64,000 nt of DNA, taken from Caenispirillum bisanense (GTDB lineage Bacteria > Pseudomonadota > Alphaproteobacteria > Rhodospirillales > Rhodospirillaceae). Of this stretch, positions 8,878-16,547 are shown in pieces. The translations under genes were made by a program, and so were the position numbers. The DNA lies in the NCBI RefSeq assembly GCF_900230255.1, contig NZ_OCNJ01000008.1:1-64000 (forward strand). The letters are read 5' to 3'. Within the stretch, counting starts at the first letter, position 1, and every line of letters begins with the position of its first letter. Under the pieces are notes generated by a model that saw only the letters and a program-made list of their open reading frames with translations, ran no database searches and was not told where the DNA came from.

Positions 8878-9236
8878 GCCTGGCGGCGAGGCTGGAGGGT
8901 GCGGCGCAGGTCGACCACCAGGGCCTTCAGCTCGGCCTGGGTGGCGGCGATGTCGGCGGCGAGCGTCGTCACCTTGGCGGGGATCTCGGCCTCGGGCGCC
9001 TGGTCGAGCACCAGCTTCAGCAGGTTGCCGAGGCGGGCGAGGTCGGCGTTGGCGGCCATGAGGTCGCGGATGTGCTCCCAGCCGGCGGCGCGGGCGGGAT
9101 CGGGCAGGTGCTGGCCGAGGATGAGGCGGCGCAGGATCGCGGAGCGGGAGAGGCGGGTCTGGGCGGCCAGGGCGTCGAGGCGGGCGCGCTCGTCGTCGCT
9201 GAGGTAGGTCTTGACCTGGTGGAGGGTGGAGGGCAT
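8874..9236 (-). CDS. traJ: Relaxosome accessory protein, TraJ/MobC-like, ribbon-helix-helix
   Basis: This is a 120-residue protein starting MPSTLHQVKTYLSDDERARL, which looks like a ribbon-helix-helix DNA-binding head (VKTYLS strand, then two helices up to residue 45). A MobC-like helical tail follows (GNLLKLVLDQAPEAEI, then AELKALVVDLRRTL). Such proteins bind near oriT and recruit the relaxase. The gene ends inside the relaxase start codon (four-base overlap), the usual pairing for MOBP relaxases. The gene symbol follows the RP4 arrangement and is less certain than the family. Confidence 0.8.
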   Translation of the reverse strand: MPSTLHQVKTYLSDDERARLDALAAQTRLSRSAILRRLILGQHLPDPARAAGWEHIRDLMAANADLARLGNLLKLVLDQAPEAEIPAKVTTLAADIAATQAELKALVVDLRRTLQPRRQA

Positions 9237-9246
9237 CGGCCGCGCC

Positions 9247-9840
9247 TCACATACCGGCGGCCTGGGCCCTGTTCCGCTGGCGCTCCGGCGGCGGCAGCCC
9301 GAGGGCCTCGCGCTGGAGGGCGGTGTAGACCTTCTCGGCCGCCCGGATGTTGGCCTTGCGCTGGTCGAGGAGCTGCTTTTCCTCGGGATCGAGGCGGGAG
9401 CGGTCCTGGTTCAGCAGGCGGGTGGCGTGGGACTTGAAGAACTGGCGGGCCTCGTCATGGGGGACGCCGGCGGCGTTGCCCTTGGGCAGGCGGTTCTTCG
9501 GCAGGCTGTAGGTCTCGTCGATGGCTTTGTAGGCGGCCGGGTCCCGCACCAGCTGGACGTGCCGCTCGGCGGAGCCGAGTTCGGCGAGGGCGGCGGCCAG
9601 ACTGTCGGCCATGCCCTTGCTGTTGGCGTGTCGGTCGAGGTCGTTCTGGAGGAAAGTACGCTCGGCGGTGAGGATCAAATCTAGGTCGCCGCTCTTGCCG
9701 ACCACCTTCACCTGCTCAAGAAGGTCTCCACGGGTCTCCTGGAGCCGCACGGCCGGAGGGGTTCGGCCACGCTCCATCATGAAACCACCTTCCTGGAGTT
9801 GGAGGCGTTTAATGATCTCGATCAAGCCAGTCTTTTCCAT
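9247..9840 (-). CDS. Hypothetical protein of conjugation module (197 residues)
   Basis: I do not recognise the family. The protein is hydrophilic and probably helical, with no membrane segment. A charged central part contains DEARQFFKSHATRLLNQ and KQLLDQRKANIRAAEKVYTAL, and the end is Arg/Gln-rich. Two starts are plausible. The ATG at 9840 has GGAG seven bases upstream but overlaps the preceding gene by 32 bases. The ATG at 9780 has AGGAAGG seven bases upstream and avoids the overlap. The gene sits immediately before the relaxase accessory gene, so a relaxosome-related role is possible but not shown by any motif. Confidence 0.65.
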   Translation of the reverse strand: MEKTGLIEIIKRLQLQEGGFMMERGRTPPAVRLQETRGDLLEQVKVVGKSGDLDLILTAERTFLQNDLDRHANSKGMADSLAAALAELGSAERHVQLVRDPAAYKAIDETYSLPKNRLPKGNAAGVPHDEARQFFKSHATRLLNQDRSRLDPEEKQLLDQRKANIRAAEKVYTALQREALGLPPPERQRNRAQAAGM

Positions 9841-10066
9841 AGACCTTCTCCGCCGTTTCCGTTCTCAATCCCTTGGCGCGAACCCAGTCCGCACCATTCA
9901 GCTTCTTCGCCGACATCAGCGAGTGCGCCGGCAGTTCTGCCAGCGCCAGCCATTGCCACGCGGCTTCCTCGTCGCCTGCTTTTCCGGCCGCAAGAGATTC
10001 CGCCAGGATGGCGCAGTTCTCGCTCATACCGGCCTTGTCGGCGTCGCTCAGGTAGCTCTTCGGCAT
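9809..10066 (-). CDS. Hypothetical small protein (85 residues)
   Basis: This small soluble protein reads MPKSYLSDADKAGMSENC at the start and contains the helical stretch GDEEAAWQWLALAELPAHSL. I recognise no known family. It overlaps both neighbours (19 bases with the upstream gene, 32 with the longest form of the downstream one), in keeping with the compact operon. The balanced residue composition, unlike that of the shadow frames, supports it as a real gene. Confidence 0.6.
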   Translation of the reverse strand: MPKSYLSDADKAGMSENCAILAESLAAGKAGDEEAAWQWLALAELPAHSLMSAKKLNGADWVRAKGLRTETAEKVYGKDWLDRDH

Positions 10067-10587
10067 GGTGGGTCTCCCATGGTGTGGTGTCCTTCGGAGG
10101 GGAGTTTAGCCGCCGGGGAGGCGGGCGTCAGGGGGTGAATTGTTGAAGCTCCGGCCTGAAGCACACGCCGCTCGACCAGCCGCAACAGGGTGCTTTTTCC
10201 TGCCGGTGGCGGCGGGGTGGTGGTGAGGTCGAGGGTGCCGAGGCCGGAGAGGCCGAAGGTCTGGCCGCCGGCGTCGGGGCGGAAGGTTGTGACGATGTCG
10301 TGCTCGATCAGCAGCGCTTGCGCTGGCAGGGTCCAGGTGATCAGCACCGACAGCTCCATCAGCGGCGCCGCCGGCAGGCGCACCTGAAGGCGACCGTCGT
10401 CGTCGGGACCATGGGCGACCAGCTGGTCGCCGTCGCGGCGCACCGTCAGAGGTGGCATGGGGATCTCGGTCAGGCCGATGCGGCCGGCGCCGAGGACGGC
10501 GACGTGGCAGCAGGTCGCCCCGGTGTCGGAGGCCCAGACCGGCAGGCGCAGGCGGGGGCGCAGGGGGAACGAGGGGCAGAGCGTCAT
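10048..10587 (-). CDS. Hypothetical protein (179 residues)
   Basis: This is the shorter, believable part of a long open frame that continues antisense-like into the upstream gene. From the ATG at 10587 the product reads MTLCPSFPLRPRLRLPVW, then several hydrophobic beta-like strands (ATCCHVAVLGAGRIGLTEIP, LMELSVLITWTLPAQALLIE) and a Ser/Pro-rich end. No family is recognised. It fills the gap between the ArdC-primase gene and the next small gene. A weak Shine-Dalgarno (GGGATG) is the main reason for caution. Confidence 0.5.
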   Translation of the reverse strand: MTLCPSFPLRPRLRLPVWASDTGATCCHVAVLGAGRIGLTEIPMPPLTVRRDGDQLVAHGPDDDGRLQVRLPAAPLMELSVLITWTLPAQALLIEHDIVTTFRPDAGGQTFGLSGLGTLDLTTTPPPPAGKSTLLRLVERRVLQAGASTIHPLTPASPAAKLPSEGHHTMGDPPCRRAT

Positions 10588-10640
10588 GCGGGCATCCCAG
10601 GCAGGCCCGGCCGGGACCGCAGGCCCGGCCGGACGATGAG

Positions 10641-13550
10641 TCACATCGCCATGCCGGCGGCGCGGGCGCGGGGCTTGTGGCGGCGCAGTTCCTGGCGCGG
10701 CGGCTCCTTTTCCTGCTCTTCGGCCTGCTCCTGCCCAACCGCTGGCTTTAGCGGCGGACGCGACAGCGCCGCATCGAGCACCTGCAGGATGGTGGCATGG
10801 GCGGCCTCCGCGCCGCGCTCGGCGACCAGGTCGTTGAAGTCGGTGCGGCCCTTGGCCTTCTCGGCCTCGGAGAGCGGCGGGCGGATCAGGCGGGCGCCCA
10901 CCAGCTCGGCGGCGGCGGTCGCGCGCTCGATGCCGGTGTTGGGCTTGTTCCGGGCTTCCAGGTGGTGGTCGTCGTCGGCCGCGATGATGAGGTCGGCCGC
11001 GGGATACTTGGCGCGCAGGGCCTCGGCGACCGCCTTCAGGTTGCCGGCATCGAAGGCGACCACCGTCGGCCGCCCCGTCGCGGTGTGCAGGGTGGCGGCC
11101 GTGGCGTAGCCCTCGGCGATGATCGTCGGCCCGACGCCGAGCCTGCCGTCGGGGTCGATGGGGTGATAGAGCCCCACCTTCTCGGCGCCGGCGACGTAGC
11201 GCTTCTCGCCGTCGGCGGCGATGGATTGGACGTTGCGCACGGCGCCGCCGGCATTGACCATGGGGACAAGCAGCGTGTCGTCCTTGAGGTGCAGCCGCGA
11301 CATCGGGACGATGCCCTTGCGCTGCAGGTAGGGATGCGGCGTGCCGGCCTCGAAGGGCTTGCCGGCCCGCAGCAGGCCCCGCGCCACCTGGGCGCCGCGG
11401 TCGGCGGCGGCGGCGCGTTCGGCTTCGCGCAGGACGGCGCGGGCGGCGGCCTGGGCCTGTATCTGGGCCCGCTCGGTGGGATCGACGGTGGCGCCGGTGG
11501 CGACCCACTTCACCGCCTCCTTGCCCGTCTTGTAGTTCATGATCTGGCCGTTGGGGACGCCGTCGAGGAAGCCGCGGTAGCTGCCGCTCTGCACGCCTTT
11601 GCGGTCGCCGTCGACGGCGGCGCGGTGCCAGCGGCCGTCCATCACCGGCGCGCCGTCCACCACCAGGCCCTGGGCCTGCAGGGCATCGGCGAACTCCTTC
11701 ACCGGGTCGACGGCGGGAGCCGTGGTGACGGCCGGCTCCTTGGCCTGCCAGCGCGCGACGGCGGCGGGATCGGCGTCGGTGCCGACGTACCACGCCTTGC
11801 GATGGCGGTCCCAGCGGGCGCCGGCGGCCTTGGCAGCGTGGCGCTCGGGGTAGGGCACGGCGAGGTAGACGCGCTCGGTCTTGTCGGGCGCTTTCTCAGC
11901 CGTGGGTGCCGGTGCCGGCGCCGGAGCCGGAGCTTCCGCTCCCTTCTCCCACTTGGCGAAGGCGGCCGGATCGGTGCCCTCGGGCACGTACCAGGATTTC
12001 GCGGCCTTGTCCCAGCGGGCGCCGGCTGCCTTGGCGGCGTGACGCTCAGGATACGGCACATCGAGATAGTGACGTTCGGCTGCCTCGGGGACCGGTGCCG
12101 GCGCAGCGGACAGCCACGCGGCCAGGCCGGATCGGTCGGCCTCCAGCGTCACCGTCCCATCGGGTGCGTGCTCGAAGGTGACGGCGGCGCCGGCTTCCCG
12201 CGCCTGCACCAGAGCGGCGATGGAAGCCCCATCGAAGCGCAGGGCGGCCAGATCGTGCAGGACCAGCCCGCTCTCGGCCTGTTGGAGAGCATGGCGGGCG
12301 CCGATGTCGACGACAGGGCCGGTGTGGTGGCCGGGACCGGCCAGGGTAACGGCCTGGCCCTCAGGCACCGGAAGCCGCTCCAGCGCCGGCATCTTCTGAT
12401 CCCGGCCGGCGGCGGTGAGAACCGCGGTGAGGTCGGCGGGCGAGGCGCCGGTCTCCAGCGCCCAATGGACGGCCGCGGCGGGACCGCCCAGCGTCGTGGT
12501 GACGCCGTCGCGGGTGACTTGCGCCATGCCGTTGCGCACATCGACCGTGGCGCCGGCGAGTGAGGGCAGCGGTGCGCCGTCCATGGCCGGCTCGGAGGCC
12601 TGGCTCGGGGCGATTACGGGTTCGAAGGTGGGCTTGGCGGCGGCTTCGTTCTCCATGGCGGCTCCTCTCTCCAGGGCCTGGCGCCGCTCGGGCTCCAGCA
12701 CCCAGGAGCGGATGGTTTCGGCGTCGCGGGCGGCGCGGAACAGCAGGTTGCGGTCGTCCTGCAGCACCTTCAGCCAGCTCTCGACGTAGCCGGCGTGGCG
12801 CTCGGGGTAGTGGCCGAGGCCGCTTTCGGTGGTCAGCAGGAAGCTCGCCATTTCGGCGCGCAGCTCCTCGACGGCGTAGTCGCGCGACCCGAAGGGGCCG
12901 AAGGTGCGGGCGAGCCGGCTCGGGTGGCCGGTGGCGTGGCCCAGCTCGTGCAGCGCCGTGGCGTAGTACTCGTAGGCCTCGGCGAAGGCCGCCTTGGCCG
13001 GCAGGTGGATGCGGTCGGTGGACGGGCGATAGAAGGCGCGGTCGCTCTGGTCGTGGGTGATGGAGACCCCGCCGGCGGCGAGGATCTCTTCGGCGCGCGC
13101 CACAGGCTCGAAGGCCGGTTCCGGCGTCACCAGCGGCGCCAGGCCGTCGATCTGTTCGGCGTTGAAGACGCGGGCGAAGAAGACGCGCGGCCGGTCGAGG
13201 CGCACGGTCTGCAGCTTCGGCTTGCCGTCGTCGTCGAGGATCTCGTTGCCGTCGGTGTCGACCTCGGGCACCTGGCGCGTCCACTGCCAGTATTCGACGG
13301 TGGTGCCGCGCTCGCCCTTGCGGACCTGGGCGTCGAGCGCCGTCGCCTGGCGGTAGGTGAGCCAGCGCGGATCGCCGCGGCCCTGCATCTCGAGCCACCA
13401 GCTGTTGATGCCGCGATAGTCCTTGCCGCTGGCCGGATTGAACGGCCGGGCGCGGATGACGCCGGGCTGCCACGGCTTCTGCCAGGGCGCGGTGCCGGCT
13501 TCGATCTGGCGGATCATCTCTTCCGCCACCTGGGCGCGGTAGTCAGCCAT
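10641..13550 (-). CDS. ArdC antirestriction domain - two DUF5710 domains - Toprim primase-like fusion
   Basis: This 969-residue protein joins several conjugation-associated domains. Residues 1-150 match the ArdC ssDNA-binding domain (APWQKPWQPGVIRARPFNPA, then INSWWLEMQGR). A zincin-type metallopeptidase follows with HELGH at 201-205. Two near-identical DUF5710 units lie at about 493-535 and 555-597 (each with PYPERHAAKAAGARWD). The C-terminal third is a Toprim domain of the TraC primase/DUF7146 type with EGYATAATLH, AADDD and DFNDL. ArdC protects incoming single strands from restriction; the Toprim part suggests priming or strand handling in the recipient. The gene overlaps the acidic small gene upstream by eight bases. 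Confidence 0.88.
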   Translation of the reverse strand: MADYRAQVAEEMIRQIEAGTAPWQKPWQPGVIRARPFNPASGKDYRGINSWWLEMQGRGDPRWLTYRQATALDAQVRKGERGTTVEYWQWTRQVPEVDTDGNEILDDDGKPKLQTVRLDRPRVFFARVFNAEQIDGLAPLVTPEPAFEPVARAEEILAAGGVSITHDQSDRAFYRPSTDRIHLPAKAAFAEAYEYYATALHELGHATGHPSRLARTFGPFGSRDYAVEELRAEMASFLLTTESGLGHYPERHAGYVESWLKVLQDDRNLLFRAARDAETIRSWVLEPERRQALERGAAMENEAAAKPTFEPVIAPSQASEPAMDGAPLPSLAGATVDVRNGMAQVTRDGVTTTLGGPAAAVHWALETGASPADLTAVLTAAGRDQKMPALERLPVPEGQAVTLAGPGHHTGPVVDIGARHALQQAESGLVLHDLAALRFDGASIAALVQAREAGAAVTFEHAPDGTVTLEADRSGLAAWLSAAPAPVPEAAERHYLDVPYPERHAAKAAGARWDKAAKSWYVPEGTDPAAFAKWEKGAEAPAPAPAPAPTAEKAPDKTERVYLAVPYPERHAAKAAGARWDRHRKAWYVGTDADPAAVARWQAKEPAVTTAPAVDPVKEFADALQAQGLVVDGAPVMDGRWHRAAVDGDRKGVQSGSYRGFLDGVPNGQIMNYKTGKEAVKWVATGATVDPTERAQIQAQAAARAVLREAERAAAADRGAQVARGLLRAGKPFEAGTPHPYLQRKGIVPMSRLHLKDDTLLVPMVNAGGAVRNVQSIAADGEKRYVAGAEKVGLYHPIDPDGRLGVGPTIIAEGYATAATLHTATGRPTVVAFDAGNLKAVAEALRAKYPAADLIIAADDDHHLEARNKPNTGIERATAAAELVGARLIRPPLSEAEKAKGRTDFNDLVAERGAEAAHATILQVLDAALSRPPLKPAVGQEQAEEQEKEPPRQELRRHKPRARAAGMAM

Positions 13551-13761
13551 GGCCGGCGCCCTCCTCGCCGTCGGCCAGCCAGTCGACGATGCTGTCGAGC
13601 GCCTCGGCCTCGCTCAGGGCGTCGTCCTCGAAGGCGCCCATGAAGTCGGCGACGTCGGGATCGACGGCGACGGGGCCGTCGCCGGCGGCGCGGCCGACAG
13701 CGTCGGCGGCCGATTTTAGGTAGTCGTCTTGGGTGATCTCGGGCTCGGGATCAGGCTGCAT
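13543..13761 (-). CDS. Small highly acidic protein (72 residues)
   Basis: This small gene overlaps the end of traG by 11 bases and the start of the ArdC-primase gene by eight. The product has about 20 Asp/Glu and only two Lys/Arg, giving a strong negative charge, and no Cys. Segments include ITQDDYLKSAADAVGRAAG and ALDSIVDWLADGEEGAGHG. I recognise no family. Acidic proteins next to ArdC-like genes may be DNA mimics or inhibitors, but that is inference only. Tight coupling on both sides makes a spurious frame unlikely. Confidence 0.6.
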   Translation of the reverse strand: MQPDPEPEITQDDYLKSAADAVGRAAGDGPVAVDPDVADFMGAFEDDALSEAEALDSIVDWLADGEEGAGHG

Positions 13762-15574
13762 GGGTCTGGTCTCCTGGTGCGGGGGAAGGGGATGCCGGCG
13801 GCGACACGGATGCGCCGGCCTTCCGATCGGGCGGCGGCGCCAGGCGCGCCCGCTTGAGCAGGGCGCGGTCCTGGAAGTAGAGGCGCTGGACGCCGCGGAT
13901 GGCGGGATGGCCGGCGACGAAGGTGAGCACCTCGCCGGGGCGGACGCGGCCGAAGCGGTCCTTGCGGATGCCGCGCAGGCGCATGGCCTCGTCGGCGGTG
14001 AGCAGGGGGCGGGCCGTTTCCTGCAGGGAGTCCGACACCGAGCCGATCTCGCCGACGCGCCCCGACCGCGAGCGGCGGTGCTGCACGATGGTCGCCTTGC
14101 CGGCGAGGTCGGAGAGCGCCTTGGCGGTCTCGATCTTGTTGGGGGCGAAGGCGATGCGGACGTGGCAGTTGCCGGTGACGGCCTCGTCGCGGCCATAGGC
14201 CTCGTTGAGCTGCGCCAGGTCCTGGACGATGAGGAAGGCCTTGATGCCGTAGCCGGCCATGTAGGCGAGCGCCTTCTCGACGATCTCCAGCTTGCCGATG
14301 CTGGTGAACTCGTCGAGCAGCAGGAGCAGGCGGTGCTGGTAGCCGGCGACGCTGCGGCCGTCGGCGAAGGCCATGCTCTCGGTCAGGCGCGAGAGGATCA
14401 GCGTCATCATGATGCGCAGCAGCGGCCGCACCCGGCCGATGTCGGACGGCGGCACCATGAGGTAGAGGGCGGCCGGCGCCGCGCCGTGCATCAGATCGGC
14501 GACGGTGAAGTCCGACGCCGCGGTATTGGCCGCCACCAGCGGATCGGCGAACAGGGCCATGCCGGTGATGGCGGAGGAATGCACGCCGGAGCGTTCCTGC
14601 GGCGCCTTCAGCTTCATGCGGTTGGCGCCGCGCTGCACCTCGGCGTCGATGACGGGGTCGCCGTGGGCGAAGCCGATCATGTCGTCGAGAAGGGACGTGA
14701 AGCTGCCGCCTTCGTCGCTGTCGTCGTCGTCATCGACCACGCCGGAGAGGAAGGCGTTCACGTCGGCCAGCGTGGCCGTGCGGTTCTCGTCGCGCCGGAT
14801 GCGATAGAGGACGTGAAGGAGCGCGGTGGACAGCCAAGCCCAGCCCTCCTTCATCCAGTAGTCCTTGAGGCCCTTGCCGTCGCCGTCGACGATCATCAGC
14901 GCCACGTTCTGGCAGTCGGCGATGTCGCGGCCGGTGCCGATGCGGATCTCGGCGAGGGGATTGAAGCGGGCGGAGCCGGTGGCGGCCGTGGGATCGAACT
15001 TGAGGATCGTGTGGCCCAGGGACGCCCGCCAGCCGGCGGTCAGAGCGTAGTTCTCGCCCTTGATGTCGAGCACCAGGACGGAGTGCCGCCACGACGACAG
15101 GAGCGTGGGGAGGATCAGGCTGACGCCCTTGCCCGACCGCGTTGGGGCGAAGCAGAGGACGTGCTCGGGGCCATCGTGCTGCAGGGTGCGGTTGCTGATC
15201 CACCGCTTCCAGCCGCCCGCCACGACGCCGGCCTTGGCGAAGAGGCCGGCCTCACGAACCTCGGCGCCGGTGGCCCAGCGGGCGGAGCCGTGCAGCGCAT
15301 CCGACCCCACGCCGCCGCGCGCGGTGCGGTTTCTCGCATGCACCATGAGGGCAGTGAGCGCCCCCATGCCGACCACGCCGCCGACAGCGGTGAGGTACGC
15401 CGCGCGCGTCATCTCCGCTGGCAGGCCGGCGGGGTGGGTGCCGGCATGCCACAGCCAGATCCACCAGCGGGAGTCGCTGGGGTCGAAGCCGACCAGGTTC
15501 CGCCACTGCCACAGGATGGCGGCGAGCACGCCGACGAACAGGGCGATCAGCGTCAGGCGCGCCGCGATCAGCAT
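13751..15574 (-). CDS. traG: VirD4/TraG type IV coupling protein
   Basis: This is a 607-residue ATPase that links the relaxosome to the secretion channel at the inner membrane. Two N-terminal membrane helices (about 3-25 and 58-82) precede the TraG domain. The Walker A is APTRSGKGVS with K148, and the Walker B is LLLLLDEFTSIGKLE at about 420. The GSARWATGAEV motif before Walker A is typical of the TraG/VirD4 family. The open frame extends about 115 codons upstream, but that part overlaps the virB11 gene and is Arg/His-rich; I therefore start at the ATG at 15574, which overlaps virB11 by seven bases. Confidence 0.93.
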   Translation of the reverse strand: MLIAARLTLIALFVGVLAAILWQWRNLVGFDPSDSRWWIWLWHAGTHPAGLPAEMTRAAYLTAVGGVVGMGALTALMVHARNRTARGGVGSDALHGSARWATGAEVREAGLFAKAGVVAGGWKRWISNRTLQHDGPEHVLCFAPTRSGKGVSLILPTLLSSWRHSVLVLDIKGENYALTAGWRASLGHTILKFDPTAATGSARFNPLAEIRIGTGRDIADCQNVALMIVDGDGKGLKDYWMKEGWAWLSTALLHVLYRIRRDENRTATLADVNAFLSGVVDDDDDSDEGGSFTSLLDDMIGFAHGDPVIDAEVQRGANRMKLKAPQERSGVHSSAITGMALFADPLVAANTAASDFTVADLMHGAAPAALYLMVPPSDIGRVRPLLRIMMTLILSRLTESMAFADGRSVAGYQHRLLLLLDEFTSIGKLEIVEKALAYMAGYGIKAFLIVQDLAQLNEAYGRDEAVTGNCHVRIAFAPNKIETAKALSDLAGKATIVQHRRSRSGRVGEIGSVSDSLQETARPLLTADEAMRLRGIRKDRFGRVRPGEVLTFVAGHPAIRGVQRLYFQDRALLKRARLAPPPDRKAGASVSPPASPSPAPGDQTHAA

Positions 15575-16545
15575 CCACTGACCTCCCGCCCGTCCTTGAA
15601 CACGTACCGCCCCTCGCGCACTTCCCAGATGTCGGTGATGTGGCGGAAGCCGGTGGGGGTGCGCTTGATCTGCACCACCACGTCCACGAGGTCGGTCAGG
15701 TACTCGGGGATGTCGGGCATCACCGCGCCGGCCCAGGCGACGTTCTGGGTGAACTTGCGGTGGATCACCTGCTCGGGGCTCTCGGCGTGGATGGTGCACA
15801 TGAAGCCGGTGACACCGCTGTTGAGCGCCGCCAGCGCCGCGAAGGCGTTCTGCGTCGAGATCTCGCCGAACAGGATGTGGTCGGGGGTGATGCGCATGAG
15901 GTGGTCGTAGAGTTCCCGCCACCCCACCATGCCGGTCGCGGTGTTGGCCTCACGCGCCGCCAGCAAGCCGTTGCCGTCCCAGAACCGGCCGATCTGCAGT
16001 TCCGGTGTATCCTCCACCGCCACCACGCGCCGGTCGTCGGGCAGGGTCGCCAGCAGCATGTTCAGGAGCGTCGTCTTGCCGGTGTTGGTGGCGCCCGAGA
16101 CGATGAGGTTGGCATCGCGCGCCACGGCCGCCGTCAGGTAGTCGCGCACGAAGGGCGTCGCGCCCCACTGTTCCCAGGTGGGGCTGAACGGGTGCTTGCA
16201 GCGGATGGCGAGGCTCAACCCGCTCTGCACGCTGGCACCCACGAGGCACTCGAAGCGGTGCCCGCCCGGCAGGACGGTGGAAAGCTTGACGTGCTCCTCG
16301 CCGTCGAAGGCCGTGCCGCTGGCGTTGCCCAGCGAGCGGGCGATGCGCTCGATGGCCGCCCGGTTGAGCCGGGCGTCCTCGTGGGCCTGCTTGCCGATGC
16401 CGCGCCGCTCGGTGATCACCTGGTGCGGCCGGTTCATGCGGATTTCGACGGTGGCCGCGTCGCTGTAGTAGTGGGCGAGCGGCGCCAGCAGGCGCCGCAT
16501 CACCTCGCCGCCGGAGCGGCCGGGGAAAGAGTGAACCGCCGTCAT
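15568..16545 (-). CDS. virB11: VirB11-type secretion ATPase
   Basis: This is a 325-residue hexameric traffic ATPase of the type IV secretion system. Walker A is SGATNTGKTTLLN with K157. The Asp box VVAVEDTPELQ, the Walker B-like region HILFGEIS and the His-box region GFMCTIHAESPEQVIHR are all present. The start codon ATG at 16545 lies three bases before the large repeat-protein gene ends; upstream codons of the longer frame are shadow. The final residues (KDGREVSGC) overlap the traG start. Confidence 0.93.
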   Translation of the reverse strand: MTAVHSFPGRSGGEVMRRLLAPLAHYYSDAATVEIRMNRPHQVITERRGIGKQAHEDARLNRAAIERIARSLGNASGTAFDGEEHVKLSTVLPGGHRFECLVGASVQSGLSLAIRCKHPFSPTWEQWGATPFVRDYLTAAVARDANLIVSGATNTGKTTLLNMLLATLPDDRRVVAVEDTPELQIGRFWDGNGLLAAREANTATGMVGWRELYDHLMRITPDHILFGEISTQNAFAALAALNSGVTGFMCTIHAESPEQVIHRKFTQNVAWAGAVMPDIPEYLTDLVDVVVQIKRTPTGFRHITDIWEVREGRYVFKDGREVSGC

Positions 16546-16547
16546 GC

